Assembly (NCBI GenBank): GCA_022842785.1
Contig: JALHOW010000001.1
Location: forward strand, 558,001 to 622,000
Direction: 5' to 3'
DNA length: 64,000 nucleotides
Origin: Hyphomicrobiaceae bacterium
Lineage (GTDB): Bacteria; Pseudomonadota; Alphaproteobacteria; Rhizobiales; Hyphomicrobiaceae
Shown here: piece after piece, positions 37,767-47,004 of the stretch
Layout: each line of letters begins with the position of its first letter
How positions within the stretch are numbered: position 1 is the first letter of the stretch
The notes under the pieces: generated by a model
Database searches by the model: none
What the model was told of the DNA's origin: nothing
Seen by the model: only the letters and a program-made list of their open reading frames with translations
Translations under genes and position numbers: made by a program

Positions 37767-38357
37767 TCAGAGCGCCTTCATCCAGAACTGCATGTGCTTG
37801 GATGTCTCCGCGGCCTGATCGATGTCCTTCCAGGCGAACGATCCAGTCAGGCCGTCGACCTTGGCATAGCCGCGCTTTGTCCAGAATGCATCCAGGGGAC
37901 GGTAGCTGGTGGGTTTCAACGGATGATCGCCCGGCCGAACGACACCGCAGAATGTAATCTTATCGAAGCGACCGAGCGTACGTGCGTGCGCCTCGCGGCC
38001 ATCGAAGAAAGCGTGGCCGAGTCCGTGGCCGCGATAGTCGGAGAGCAGCACCGACTCACCGCAGTAGAAAATGCGATCGATATCGAGGCCGCGATCGATG
38101 AAGGCCTTGCCGAAGGCTTCAGCATGATCGGCGAGCGGTGCGCCTGTCGCTACGCCAACGACCGCATCGCCGTCGTAAGCGGCAATCACGACGGCATCCT
38201 TGGATGCCGCGAAACGGCGCAGGTAGGCCGTCTCGTAGTTGAACGTGCCGTCATAGAGATAGGGCCAGTCGCGGAAGACCGTCACGCGGAGCCGCGCGAG
38301 TTCGGGTATGGCCGCGCGGACTGCATCTCCGGTCAGGCTTTCGACGCGCAGCGCCAT
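37767..38357 (-). CDS. GNAT family N-acetyltransferase
   Basis: A 196-residue acetyltransferase. The acetyl-CoA-binding signature is seen as VLLSDYRGHGLGHAFFDGREAHAR (R/Q-x-x-G-x-G/A variant), preceded by GRFDWPYLYDG-like N-terminal strands and followed by a C-terminal FWTKRGYAKVDG strand typical of the fold. The acceptor is unknown. The ATG is preceded by GAGGAG. The open frame extends upstream through antisense-like sequence inside the next gene and was rejected. It sits between the SnoaL-like and nitrilase genes with 10- and 1-base gaps. Confidence 0.85.
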   Translation of the reverse strand: MALRVESLTGDAVRAAIPELARLRVTVFRDWPYLYDGTFNYETAYLRRFAASKDAVVIAAYDGDAVVGVATGAPLADHAEAFGKAFIDRGLDIDRIFYCGESVLLSDYRGHGLGHAFFDGREAHARTLGRFDKITFCGVVRPGDHPLKPTSYRPLDAFWTKRGYAKVDGLTGSFAWKDIDQAAETSKHMQFWMKAL

Positions 38358-38367
38358 GGCGCTCTCC

Positions 38368-38811
38368 TCAGCCCTTGCCGGCGAGTTCCTTTGCCAGCGC
38401 CTCGCCAGCCACTTGCAGCAGCCAGTCGGTGAGATTGTAATATGTGGTGACGCGCGTGATCTTGCCGTTGGCGACGGTGAAGAACGTGCCCGCGGGGAGC
38501 TGGTATTTCTGGCCCGATGCCGGCGGTAGGCCCTCGTCGGTCTTGAGATACGTGCCGTGCACGTTGAACTCGGCAGCAGCGCGCGTGCCATCGGCGCTCG
38601 TCATGACCGCGATGTCGGTCAGCCGCTCCTCGTAGGTCTCGCTCATGTGGCGGGAGAATTCTGTGAATGCCGCCTTGCCGACCCGTCGGGCACCCTGGTT
38701 GACGTCGTGAGCGACGTCATCGGAGAGCATTGCCAGCATTCCCGCGGTATCGCCCTTGTTGAAGGCGTCATAGTAGCGGCGGATGAGGGCTTCGGTGTCG
38801 GTCTGGGACAT
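38368..38811 (-). CDS. SnoaL-like/ketosteroid isomerase-related protein (NTF2 fold)
   Basis: A 147-residue NTF2-fold protein. The opening helices EALIRRYYDAFNKGDTAGMLAMLSDDVAHDVNQG match ketosteroid isomerase-related proteins (TIGR02096-like). The curved sheet follows (TRAAAEFNVHGTYLKTDEGL, TFFTVANGKITRVTTYYN). There is no signal peptide. It is a probable small isomerase or hydrolase, or a binding protein; function is unknown. It is the first gene of the minus-strand block that continues through GNAT and nitrilase. It is divergent from lipB with 164 bases between the starts. Confidence 0.85.
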   Translation of the reverse strand: MSQTDTEALIRRYYDAFNKGDTAGMLAMLSDDVAHDVNQGARRVGKAAFTEFSRHMSETYEERLTDIAVMTSADGTRAAAEFNVHGTYLKTDEGLPPASGQKYQLPAGTFFTVANGKITRVTTYYNLTDWLLQVAGEALAKELAGKG

Positions 38812-38975
38812 GGGGCGTGGCTCGGCTCGGGTGGATGCTGCACTGCCGAAATCGCACAGCAGGGCCGCCAGGTCCAGGGTGCTGTACTAGGTGAGTTGAC
38901 GCACTACCTTGAGATGGTAGCGAGCGAGAGGGCGCCCGGCTCGTTCGAACAAGCCAAATAGTGTAAATCGCACTC

Positions 38976-39662
38976 ATGACGCAGCATCTGGCCAACCTGA
39001 CGAGTTTGCAGCCCGCCGTTGGCTGGCGCGTGAGCGACGCGCCCGTGGCCTATCCCGAGGCCCTGGCCTTCATGGAAGCCCGGGCGAAGGCCATTACGGA
39101 AGGTGAAGCCGTTGAGCTGGTCTGGCTTCTGGAGCATCCCCCGCTCTATACGGCCGGCACGAGTGCCAAGCCCGCCGATCTTGTCACGCCTGACCGCTTC
39201 CCCGTCTACGAGGCCGGTCGCGGGGGGCAGTACACCTATCACGGCCCCGGCCAGCGCGTGGCCTATGTCATGCTCGATGTGCGCCGGCGCGGCGCCGATG
39301 TGCGCGCGTTCGTTCGCGAACTCGAAGGCTGGATGATCGACACGCTTGCGACTCTCGGCGTCGTCGGCGAGACACGAAGCGACCGCGTCGGCGTGTGGGT
39401 GCGCCGGCCAGAGCTGGGGCCAAGCGTCGAAGACAAGATCGGCGCCATCGGCATTCGCCTCAGGCGTTGGATCAGTTTCCACGGCATCAGCCTGAACGTC
39501 GCGCCCGATCTCGAGCACTTCTCAGGGATCGTACCGTGCGGCGTGCGCCAGCACGGCGTCACCTCGCTCACCGATCTTGGCATTCGCGCCGATATGAGCG
39601 AGGTGGACGCGGCCCTCCGCGCCGCTTTCGAACGACGCTTCGGGCCAACGCTCTCCGTGTGA
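38976..39662 (+). CDS. lipB: Octanoyltransferase (lipoate biosynthesis)
   Basis: A 228-residue enzyme that moves the octanoyl group from acyl carrier protein to lipoyl domains, the first step of lipoate assembly. Family motifs are [20 protein letters not shown], the catalytic K154 ([11 protein letters not shown]) and the acyl-enzyme C188 ([15 protein letters not shown]). The length is typical of alphaproteobacteria. The gene converges on the parvulin gene with only three bases between the stops. Confidence 0.96.
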   Translation: MTQHLANLTSLQPAVGWRVSDAPVAYPEALAFMEARAKAITEGEAVELVWLLEHPPLYTAGTSAKPADLVTPDRFPVYEAGRGGQYTYHGPGQRVAYVMLDVRRRGADVRAFVRELEGWMIDTLATLGVVGETRSDRVGVWVRRPELGPSVEDKIGAIGIRLRRWISFHGISLNVAPDLEHFSGIVPCGVRQHGVTSLTDLGIRADMSEVDAALRAAFERRFGPTLSV

Positions 39663-39665
39663 AGC

Positions 39666-40571
39666 TTACTGCTTCGGCGCTGGTGTGATGCCGGGCGCCG
39701 GCTTGATGGCCTTCTCCTGATCGATCTGCGCCTTGATGGCCGGATCGACGTACTCAAGTTGGGCCTTGGCGCGCAGATCGGCCGCGACTTCCTGCGCTTT
39801 GCGATGGATCATCGAGGCGACGATGCGCTCCTTGATGGAGTCGAACGGCGGTGCGCCGCGAGCACGGCGATCCTCGACCTTCACGATATGCCAGCCGAAC
39901 TGGCTCTTCACGGGCACCGAGACATCGCCAGCCTTCAGGGCGAATGCCGTTTCCTCGAACACCGGCACCATCTGGCCCTTACCGAAGTAGCCGAGATCGC
40001 CACCGTCATCCTTGCTGCCGGGATCCTTGGAATGCTCCTTGGCGAGCGCGATGAAATCCTCGCCCTTCGTGATCCGAGCATGCAGCTGCTTCGCCAGATC
40101 CTCGCTCTCGACGAGAATGTGGCGGGCGCGCACTTCTTCCTGTGCCTTCGCACTGCCGACCTGCTGGTCGTAGAACTTCTTCGCATCGGCTTCGCTGACC
40201 GACTTGTTCAATTCGGCTTCGAAGTAATATTCGCGCAGCGCGCGGCGGCGCCAATAATTCATCCGCTCTTCGAAGGCCGCGCCGCTGCCGAGCTTCGCGG
40301 CTTCCGCAGCGTCGGCAAAGAGCTGGTTCTCGATCACGTACTCGAGGATGACACGGCGGCGCGCCTCAGGCGGAATGCTGCCGAGCTCGTTGCCGATCTC
40401 GGCTTCGGCAAGCTGCATGTCCGATTCCGTGATGGACTTACCATTAACCTTGGCGACGAGCTTGTCCTGCTGCTTCTCCTGGGCCGCGCTCTCGCCCGCG
40501 AGATGGATCGCGACGGGGAGGGGCGCTGTCAGCAGCGCAGCAGCGAAAACGGCTCTCATGAGCTTGTTCAC
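39666..40571 (-). CDS. Parvulin-type periplasmic peptidyl-prolyl isomerase
   Basis: A 301-residue secreted protein. Residues 1-31 look like a signal peptide (MRAVFAAALLTAPLPVAIHLA, cleavage near SAAQ). A SurA/PpiC N-terminal helical region follows (VNGKSITESDMQLAEAEIGNELG). Residues about 140-230 form the PpiC domain (RARHILVESEDLAKQ, FIALAKEHSKDPGSKDDGGDLGYF, SQFGWHIVKVEDRR). A short Pro-rich tail ends the chain. It folds outer-membrane or periplasmic proteins. No terminator is visible between it and lipB. Confidence 0.92.
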   Translation of the reverse strand: MNKLMRAVFAAALLTAPLPVAIHLAGESAAQEKQQDKLVAKVNGKSITESDMQLAEAEIGNELGSIPPEARRRVILEYVIENQLFADAAEAAKLGSGAAFEERMNYWRRRALREYYFEAELNKSVSEADAKKFYDQQVGSAKAQEEVRARHILVESEDLAKQLHARITKGEDFIALAKEHSKDPGSKDDGGDLGYFGKGQMVPVFEETAFALKAGDVSVPVKSQFGWHIVKVEDRRARGAPPFDSIKERIVASMIHRKAQEVAADLRAKAQLEYVDPAIKAQIDQEKAIKPAPGITPAPKQ

Positions 40572-40762
40572 GGGGGCGATCCTTGGTTGGGTCGGAAACC
40601 GGTCTCGGCCGGCGTTACTAGCATGAAATACTTCCAGGTGGCTGGCAGGTCGGCTGGCACAGCCTTAGCCGCCCGCCTGAATTGCGCCAAGCCAAGCTTG
40701 AGCGTTGTGGCGCGATTGTGACCGGCAGCATGAAGATGATCCTGCCGTCACCGTCCCGGAAG

Positions 40763-40785
40763 AACTTGCCTGATGCAGGCAAGTT
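40763..40785 (-). terminator. Perfect hairpin downstream of boxB
   Basis: AACTTGCCTG pairs fully with CAGGCAAGTT around loop ATG (10-bp stem), flanked by CCGG on both sides. It lies 56 bases past the boxB stop. No T run follows on the minus strand, so it may be an RNA 3'-end stabiliser or a protein-binding palindrome rather than an intrinsic terminator. Confidence 0.4.
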
Positions 40786-40840
40786 CCCGGTTCGGCGAGC
40801 ATCGGCGGGCCCCATAACATTAGTTCTGGCCGTCAGCGAG

Positions 40841-42298
40841 TTACGAAACGGCAATCTTCACGTACTCGAAGTCCCCGGGCTTGCTGTCGATGCCGACCTT
40901 GGGCGGCGCGAGCCAGCCCGCATACTTGCCGGGGTCCCAGCAGGGCTTCATGAGGCTTTCAATGAACGCACCGTCGTCCTTCGAGGGGAGCCATTCATCT
41001 TTCCGCGCGGCCCATTCGCCATCCGAGAGAAGCTGGCCTTCGGGAGAGGCATGAATGTTCCGGAACTCGCCGATGGCCCGGTTGAAGGCGACCGATGGCA
41101 GCGTGAGCTGGAACTTGATACCGGCCTTGTCGATGATGCGATTCCAGCGCGACACGCCACCCTGGCAATCCTTCACGTAGTCGTCTCTGAGCCGCATGTT
41201 GATCGCGGTCAGCGCCGGCTCGTCCACCATCTTGATGCTGCTATCGACGAACTTGAGCACGGGATAAGTCGCCCCCGTGAGCAGGTGATCGTCATCGATG
41301 CGCGTTTCGTTGAAGCGGCCCTTGAGGCCGGAGTTGTAGAAGTTCGCCGCATTCGTCGATACCTCGGAACCGAACAGATCGAGCGAGAGCGAGAAGTGCA
41401 GGTTCGCTTTCTTCTGAAGGGTCGGCAGATCGACGACGCCGAGCGCGCGGACGCGGTTGATGTCGTAGGGATCGTCGATGCCGGCGGCCTTCATCGCCTC
41501 GCACGTGCGCTCGATGGTGCGCCCGACGCCCGTCTCGCCGACGAACATGTGGTGCGCTTCCTCCGTAAGCATGAAGCGGCACGTGCGGGAGAGCGGATCG
41601 AAGCCCGATTGCGCGAGGCTTTCGAGCTGCATCTTTCCGTCGCGGTCCGTGAAGAACGTGAACATGAAGAACGAGAGCCAGTCCGGCGTCGTCTCGTTGA
41701 AGGCGCCGAGCATGCGCGGCTTGTCCAGATCGCCGGAACGGCGTTGCAGGAGACCGTCCGCTTCCTCACGCCCATCGCGGCCGAAGTATTTGTGCAGGAG
41801 GTAGACCATGGCCCAGAGGTGGCGGCCTTCCTCGACGTTCACCTGGAAGAGGTTGCGCATGTCGTAGAGCGAGGGCGCGGTCTTGCCGAGGTGGCGTTGC
41901 TGCTCGACGCTCGCCGGCTCAGTATCACCCTGGATGACGACGAGGCGGCGTAGCATGGCGCGGTACTCGCCCGGCACTTCCTGCCAGGCCTTCTCGCCCT
42001 TGTGTGCGCCGAAGTTCACAATGCGGCTGTCGTCCTGCGGCGCGAGCAGAATGCCCCAGCGGTACTCGGGCATCTTCACGTAGTCGAACTTCGCCCAGCC
42101 CTTTGGATCGATCGAGATGGCCGTGCGCAGATAGACGTCGGAGGTCTGGAAGCCTTCGGGCCCCATGGTCATCCACCAGTCGATGTAACCGGGATGCCAT
42201 TGCTCCAGCGCCTTCAGCACGCGCTGGTCGTCATTGAGGCCGACGTTGTTCGGGATCTTCGTCGAGTAGTCGACGGCGCCTTGGGCGATTTCGCTCAT
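40841..42298 (-). CDS. boxB: Benzoyl-CoA 2,3-epoxidase subunit BoxB
   Basis: A 485-residue diiron oxygenase component that epoxidises benzoyl-CoA in the aerobic box pathway. Recognised from the family N-terminus (DYSTKIPNNVGLNDDQRVLKALEQWHPGYIDWW). ExxH iron-binding segments are EEGRH (156-160) and EEAHH (246-250), followed by MFVGETGVGR. The length is as expected (about 470-480). Its reductase partner BoxA is not in the window. It is downstream of boxC on the same strand, separated by 143 bases that carry a triple-hairpin repeat. Confidence 0.95.
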   Translation of the reverse strand: MSEIAQGAVDYSTKIPNNVGLNDDQRVLKALEQWHPGYIDWWMTMGPEGFQTSDVYLRTAISIDPKGWAKFDYVKMPEYRWGILLAPQDDSRIVNFGAHKGEKAWQEVPGEYRAMLRRLVVIQGDTEPASVEQQRHLGKTAPSLYDMRNLFQVNVEEGRHLWAMVYLLHKYFGRDGREEADGLLQRRSGDLDKPRMLGAFNETTPDWLSFFMFTFFTDRDGKMQLESLAQSGFDPLSRTCRFMLTEEAHHMFVGETGVGRTIERTCEAMKAAGIDDPYDINRVRALGVVDLPTLQKKANLHFSLSLDLFGSEVSTNAANFYNSGLKGRFNETRIDDDHLLTGATYPVLKFVDSSIKMVDEPALTAINMRLRDDYVKDCQGGVSRWNRIIDKAGIKFQLTLPSVAFNRAIGEFRNIHASPEGQLLSDGEWAARKDEWLPSKDDGAFIESLMKPCWDPGKYAGWLAPPKVGIDSKPGDFEYVKIAVS

Positions 42299-42318
42299 CT
42301 CGTTTCCTCCGTTGTTAT

Positions 42319-42434
42319 CCCCTCTCCCCGCTCTTGCGGGGAGAGGGCTAGGGTGAGGGGCGGCGAAGATTTCGACGGTGGCGTTTGTCGCCGCCCCTCA
42401 TCCCGACCTTCTCCCCGTAAGAACGGGGAGAAGG
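42319..42434. repeat. Intergenic palindromic repeat between boxC and boxB
   Basis: Three inverted repeats: CCCTCTCCCCGC/GCGGGGAGAGGG (42320-42347, loop TCTT), GAGGGGCGGCGA (42355-42366) with TCGCCGCCCCTC (42388-42399), and CCTTCTCCCCGT/ACGGGGAGAAGG (42407-42434, loop AAGA). The CCCCTCTCCCC...GGGTGAGGGG pattern is of a type scattered through many alphaproteobacterial genomes. In the boxC-boxB transcript it would form strong hairpins between the two reading frames. Confidence 0.85.
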
Positions 42435-42441
42435 AGAATTG

Positions 42442-44127
42442 CTAAACCCGTTCGGGATCAAAATCGGCTTTCACGCCACTGCCGTAACGCTTGAGCGCGC
42501 CCTCGGGACCAATGGCGTTCGGCCGCTGGAATATCCAGTTCTGCCATGCTGTGAGACGGCCGAAGACTTTCGTCTCCATAGTCTCGGGGCCGGCGAAGCG
42601 CAGGTTCGCCTCGAGCCCGGTAAGTCCATCCGCGGAGAAACTCGCGCGCTCCTCGAGGAAGATGCGCACTTCATCAGCGTAGTCGATGGTGTCATACGCG
42701 ATCGTGACGAGGCCGGCTTCCTCGCACGCCTCGGCGTCGAGCGATGTACCGATGGTCGCGCTGGCGGCTTCCACGCTCTCGGGCTCGCCAAGGAAACGTG
42801 TGGCAAGGCGCGAAAGGCCATTGCTCATAGGATAAGCGCCGAAGTTCAGTGGCGAGAGCGCCATCGTCGCCGCCGCGCGATTGTCGCCTTTCTCCGTGCC
42901 GATCAGCATGAAGGAGCGATCGCAGGCGACTACGATCTCGGCGAGCGTGCCCGCGAAGCAAGAACCGGGTTCGACGAGTGCGACGAGCGAACGCGAGGTA
43001 AGGTCGATGCGCTTCAGCACGCGCTTCCATTGATGGAGGATTTCGCGAGCGAGCCAGTTGCAGCTATTGGCTTCGAGGAAGCTGTCGTAGGCGAGCACAC
43101 GCGACGGATCGCCAGTGGACTTGAAGACCAGCGTGCCAATGTCGCGCTCGTTCGTGCGCAGATCCAGGAGCGCATCGTCGAGTTCACGCGAGAGGCGCAG
43201 TGGCCAGAAGTCCGCGCCTTCGCGCTGCAACTCGTCGACATTGGATGGTGGTGCCGCATCGGGGCCGAGGATCGTGATGGTCGCCCGCCGCGCCGCGCGA
43301 TCGATCTCCATGCGCAGGCTCGAATACTGGACGGTATCGCCGTCACGCGTGCGCCTGAGCGGCGTCAGCGTGATGCCTTTTGCATCTGCAGGCCGGTCGG
43401 ACTGTTCAGCGAGCCGCGTGGCGGTTTCCGCGACAACAGCCTCCATGCGCGATCTCGGGACCACCTTGTCGACGACGCGCCAGTCCGCCGCCCGTTTGCC
43501 CTTGAGGCCTTCTTCGAGCGTGCAGAGTACATCGGCGCGGTCGCGACGGACCTTGCGCTTGTCGGTCACGCGCGTGAGGCCGCCTGTGCCCGGCAGCACG
43601 GCGAGCAGGGGCAGCTCCGGCAGGGACACGCTCGAATTGCCGTCATCGGCAAGAATGATCTCGTCGCAGGCGAGCGCCAACTCGTAGCCGCCACCCGCCG
43701 CCGTCCCTTGGATGGCGCAGAGATAGCGCTGCCCGGATGCCGCACTCGCATCCTCCATGGCGAAGCGCGTCTCGTTCGTGAACTTGCAGAAGTTCACCTT
43801 ATGGGCGTGGCTCGAACCCGCGAGCATCCGAATGTTGGCGCCGGCGCAGAACACACGATCTTTGCCGGAGCGCAGCACCACGACCTTAACGCCTGGGTGT
43901 TCAAAGCGCAGGCGCTGCACCGCATCGGCGAGTTCGATGTCCACGCCGAGATCATAGGAGTTGAGCTTGAGCTGGTAGCCGGGCCGGAGCGTCGCATTCT
44001 CGTCCACATCGAGGATCAGGTCGGCAACGGGGCCGTTCACGGCGATCCGCCAGTGCCGGTAGCGCTCCGGTGAGGTCTCGAATTCGATCCTGGCGGGCGC
44101 CGCGGACTTCTCCGTCGTGTCGCTCAC
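42442..44127 (-). CDS. boxC: 2,3-epoxybenzoyl-CoA dihydrolase (benzoyl-CoA-dihydrodiol lyase) BoxC
   Basis: A 561-residue protein of two crotonase-like halves that hydrolyses and opens the epoxybenzoyl-CoA ring made by BoxAB. The first half carries VVVLRSGKDRVFCAGANIRML and CAIQGTAAGGGYELALACDEI (oxyanion glycines). The second half carries SLVALVEPGSCFAGTLAEIVVACD and GLSRLATRFLG. The C-terminal WQNWIFQRPNAIGPEGALKRYGSG is typical of BoxC. The GTG start has GGGAGGA just upstream. The frame stays open 81 codons further into Pro/Arg-rich sequence without support. It is divergent from hslU. Confidence 0.95.
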   Translation of the reverse strand: MSDTTEKSAAPARIEFETSPERYRHWRIAVNGPVADLILDVDENATLRPGYQLKLNSYDLGVDIELADAVQRLRFEHPGVKVVVLRSGKDRVFCAGANIRMLAGSSHAHKVNFCKFTNETRFAMEDASAASGQRYLCAIQGTAAGGGYELALACDEIILADDGNSSVSLPELPLLAVLPGTGGLTRVTDKRKVRRDRADVLCTLEEGLKGKRAADWRVVDKVVPRSRMEAVVAETATRLAEQSDRPADAKGITLTPLRRTRDGDTVQYSSLRMEIDRAARRATITILGPDAAPPSNVDELQREGADFWPLRLSRELDDALLDLRTNERDIGTLVFKSTGDPSRVLAYDSFLEANSCNWLAREILHQWKRVLKRIDLTSRSLVALVEPGSCFAGTLAEIVVACDRSFMLIGTEKGDNRAAATMALSPLNFGAYPMSNGLSRLATRFLGEPESVEAASATIGTSLDAEACEEAGLVTIAYDTIDYADEVRIFLEERASFSADGLTGLEANLRFAGPETMETKVFGRLTAWQNWIFQRPNAIGPEGALKRYGSGVKADFDPERV

Positions 44128-44384
44128 ATCGTCCTCCCTGGCATTTTCTGCCCTCTGAGGCGCCTTCGCTTGGCTGGCAGGCCTGCGGGCGCGTTTGGGG
44201 TGAGAGTCCACTCTTGTTTCGTTGGGCGCAACGGGAATCGTGCCTGCGGCCGAGGGGCAAGGGCGAGGCCAGGGCGAGGTAAGCACGGGCCTGCGTGGAT
44301 GGGGCTTGCCCCGAGCGCCCGGGAGCGCCAGATAACAGCTCGGGCGGCGCCGTCCGGGTGGCCGCAACACGAGGTACTACGTTA

Positions 44385-45692
44385 ATGTCCAATTTCTCTC
44401 CCCGGGAGATCGTCTCGGAGCTCGATCGCTATATCGTCGGCCAGCAGGATGCCAAGCGGGCGGTCGCGATTGCGCTCAGGAACCGCTGGCGGCGCCAGCA
44501 GCTCGAAGGCGAGCTGCGCGAGGAAGTCCAGCCGAAGAACATTCTCATGATCGGCCCGACCGGGTGCGGGAAGACCGAGATCTCGCGACGCCTCGCCCGG
44601 CTTGCCGGCGCGCCCTTTCTCAAGGTGGAGGCGACGAAGTTCACCGAGGTCGGCTATGTCGGCCGCGATGTCGACAGCATCGTGCGCGATCTCGTGGAAG
44701 TCGGCATCGGTCTCGTCCGTGACACGAAGCGTCGTGAGGTCAAGGCGCTGGCCGAGAAGAACGCGGAGGAAAAGGTTCTCGATGCCCTTGTTGGACCGGG
44801 CGCGCAGCCTGCTACGCGCGAGACATTCCGCAAGCGTTTGCGCAACAACGAGCTCAACGACAAGGAAATCGAGATTCAAGTGGCCGACAGTGCGCCTGCT
44901 TTCCCGACGATGGACATCCCTGGTGGCCAGATGGGCATGGTCAACATCAGCGAGATGCTCGGCAAGGCCTTCGGCCAGCGCATGAAGCCGCGCCGCCTCA
45001 CGGTCGGCCAAAGCTATGAGCAGCTCATCAGCCAGGAAAGCGACAAGCTGCTCGACACCGATCAGATTAGCGTCGAGGCGGTGAAGCTCGTCGAGAACAA
45101 CGGCATCGTCTTCCTCGACGAAATCGACAAGATCTGCTCACGCAGCGATGCGGCCGGCCGCGGTGGCGCCGATGTCAGTCGCGAGGGCGTGCAGCGCGAT
45201 CTCCTGCCGCTCATCGAGGGCACGACCGTCGCGACCAAGTACGGACCGGTCAAGACGGACCACATTCTGTTCATAGCGTCGGGTGCTTTTCATCTGGCGA
45301 AGCCTTCGGACCTGCTGCCGGAGTTGCAAGGTCGCCTCCCCATTCGCGTCGAGCTGAAGCCGCTGACGCGGGAGGAATTCCGGCGCATTCTCACGGAGCC
45401 ACAGGCGAACCTGATCAAACAATACATTGCGCTCATGGCCACCGAAGGCCTGACCCTCAGCTTCACCGATGATGCGATCGATGCCATCGCCGATATTGCC
45501 GTTTCGGTGAACTCGACGGTCGAGAATATCGGCGCCCGGCGGCTGCATACGGTCGTTGAGCGCGTTCTCGACGACATCTCGTTCGATGCATCCGATCGGG
45601 GTGGAAACACCGTGGCGGTGGATGGTGCTTATGTGCAGGCGCGCGTCGGCGATCTCGCGCGCAACGCCGATCTCTCGAAGTTCATTCTCTAG
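44385..45692 (+). CDS. hslU: ATP-dependent protease ATPase subunit HslU (ClpY)
   Basis: A 435-residue AAA+ unfoldase, the normal length. Walker A is GPTGCGKT (57-64) and Walker B VFLDEIDK near residue 243. The intermediate I domain lies between about 110 and 240. The pore motif is GYVG (VGYVGRD), and the C-terminal [22 protein letters not shown] precedes the HslV-activating tail ending NADLSKFIL. The peptidase gene hslV, usually just upstream (sometimes with a GNAT gene between), is absent here. The upstream neighbour is divergent boxC. Confidence 0.97.
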   Translation: MSNFSPREIVSELDRYIVGQQDAKRAVAIALRNRWRRQQLEGELREEVQPKNILMIGPTGCGKTEISRRLARLAGAPFLKVEATKFTEVGYVGRDVDSIVRDLVEVGIGLVRDTKRREVKALAEKNAEEKVLDALVGPGAQPATRETFRKRLRNNELNDKEIEIQVADSAPAFPTMDIPGGQMGMVNISEMLGKAFGQRMKPRRLTVGQSYEQLISQESDKLLDTDQISVEAVKLVENNGIVFLDEIDKICSRSDAAGRGGADVSREGVQRDLLPLIEGTTVATKYGPVKTDHILFIASGAFHLAKPSDLLPELQGRLPIRVELKPLTREEFRRILTEPQANLIKQYIALMATEGLTLSFTDDAIDAIADIAVSVNSTVENIGARRLHTVVERVLDDISFDASDRGGNTVAVDGAYVQARVGDLARNADLSKFIL

Positions 45693-45743
45693 CAGGGGTG
45701 CAGCCGGCGCTGCGCCGTCTGCATGGCGGCCGGCGGCACTTTA

Positions 45744-46163
45744 CTAAGATTGCTCCCGCGCAATCTCGATGCCGACTGTGCGGCAGCCGGGGACGATATC
45801 CGGCTTCTCGAGCCGCACGACCGCACGCATCACGCGGCGGTCGCTGAGGCAGCGCTGGGCGATGCGCTCGGCCAATGTCTCGAGCAGGTTGGTGTGTCCG
45901 CTTTCGATGATCGAGCGGATACCCGAGACGACGGAGCTATAATCGAGCACGGCGCTGAGGTTGTCCGATTGCCCGTCGTAGTCGTCGACGACGAGCAGGT
46001 CGACCGAGACGACGATGCGCTGCTCGTAACGCTTTTCGAGTTCGTACACGCCGACTGAGGCCATCAGCTCGAGATCGCGCACGAACACGCGCCTCAGCGA
46101 GCGGCGTTCCGACGCCTTTGTGCAGAGCGGGCCGGCGGGCGGCGACTGCAGCGGCTCTGTCAT
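45744..46163 (-). CDS. folB: Dihydroneopterin aldolase
   Basis: A 139-residue folate-pathway enzyme that releases glycolaldehyde from dihydroneopterin. Motifs: DLELMASVGVYELEKRYEQRIVVSVDL (active-site Glu), LDYSSVVSGIRSIIESGHTNLLETLAERIA and the catalytic Lys in VRLEKPDIVPG. About 20 N-terminal residues precede the fold. The start is ATG 46163; a 40-codon upstream extension has no support. It converges on hslU with 51 bases between the stops and follows the SDR gene after 64 bases. Confidence 0.95.
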   Translation of the reverse strand: MTEPLQSPPAGPLCTKASERRSLRRVFVRDLELMASVGVYELEKRYEQRIVVSVDLLVVDDYDGQSDNLSAVLDYSSVVSGIRSIIESGHTNLLETLAERIAQRCLSDRRVMRAVVRLEKPDIVPGCRTVGIEIAREQS

Positions 46164-46227
46164 GGTCTTGGCTCTTGTCGGATCATGGTCTCGCTTGCGG
46201 TCTGGGGCCGTAAAATCTCGGCGTCGC

Positions 46228-47004
46228 TCAATCCATTCGGCCCACGACCCGCGGTGCCGGCCAGACGAGGTGCTGTCCCGCATCGAGGGCGATCATCTGG
46301 CCGGTCATGGACGGTGCGTCAAGAATGAAGCGGACGGCTGCGGCGATCTCTTCAGGCGGCGTCGCGCGGGCGAGCGGCGTGCCGGCCACCTCCTCCCGGA
46401 AGGCCTCCGGCGTCTGGTGAATGCTGGCGAGCACGGGCCCCGGACCGATGGCATTCACGCGGATGCGGGGGGCGAGCGCCTGGGCGAGCGTTTGCGTGGC
46501 GGCATAGAGGCCGGCCTTGGCGATCGTGTAGGAGAAGAACTCAGGCGTCAGGCGCCAGACGCGTTGATCGATGATGTTGACGATCAGGCCATGACGATCG
46601 ACTGGCAGACGCGCTGCGAAGGCTTTCGCAAGCAGGACGGGCGCCCTTAGATTGACTGCGATCTGGCGGTCCCACTGAACAGGATCCAGGCTTTCGATGC
46701 GATCGTCCAGAAAGAGGGCGGCGCTGTTCACGAGCAGCTCGGGGGCCCCGAATGTGTCGGCGCAGCGCTCAATCAGACCCTCGGCGGCGCCGGTATCGGC
46801 CAGATCAGCGCCGAGCGCCGTCGCTTCGCTGCCCAGGGCCCTGATCGCGGCGACAACGGCCTCAGCCTCATGGCGCGAGGTCGCATAGTGGACGCCGACC
46901 CGCCAGCCACACCGGGCAAGATCGAGTGCGATCGCCTGCCCGATCCGCCGCCCGGCGCCGGTGACCAGTGCTACGCGGGCACCATTTTCATCCGTACCTG
47001 GCAC
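46228..47004 (-). CDS. SDR family oxidoreductase, pteridine reductase-like
   Basis: A 258-residue SDR with the cofactor motif TGAGRRIG (15-22). The double Arg is typical of pteridine reductases (PTR1, FolM) that bind NADPH. The active site reads IVNIIDQRVWRLTPEFFSYTIAKAGL: Tyr-x3-Lys is present, but the usual catalytic Ser is replaced by Asp-Gln-Arg, as in pteridine reductases. With adjacent folB this points to reduction of dihydropterin or dihydrofolate, which is inference. The start is a GTG preceded by GGAG 6 bases upstream; no ATG is available nearby. Confidence 0.85.
   Translation of the reverse strand: MPGTDENGARVALVTGAGRRIGQAIALDLARCGWRVGVHYATSRHEAEAVVAAIRALGSEATALGADLADTGAAEGLIERCADTFGAPELLVNSAALFLDDRIESLDPVQWDRQIAVNLRAPVLLAKAFAARLPVDRHGLIVNIIDQRVWRLTPEFFSYTIAKAGLYAATQTLAQALAPRIRVNAIGPGPVLASIHQTPEAFREEVAGTPLARATPPEEIAAAVRFILDAPSMTGQMIALDAGQHLVWPAPRVVGRMD

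Noticed and set aside
42439-44073. A 544-codon open frame on the plus strand opposite boxC
   Set aside because: It is antisense to a clear BoxC protein; long mirror frames are expected in GC-rich codon-biased genes and the sequence matches no family.
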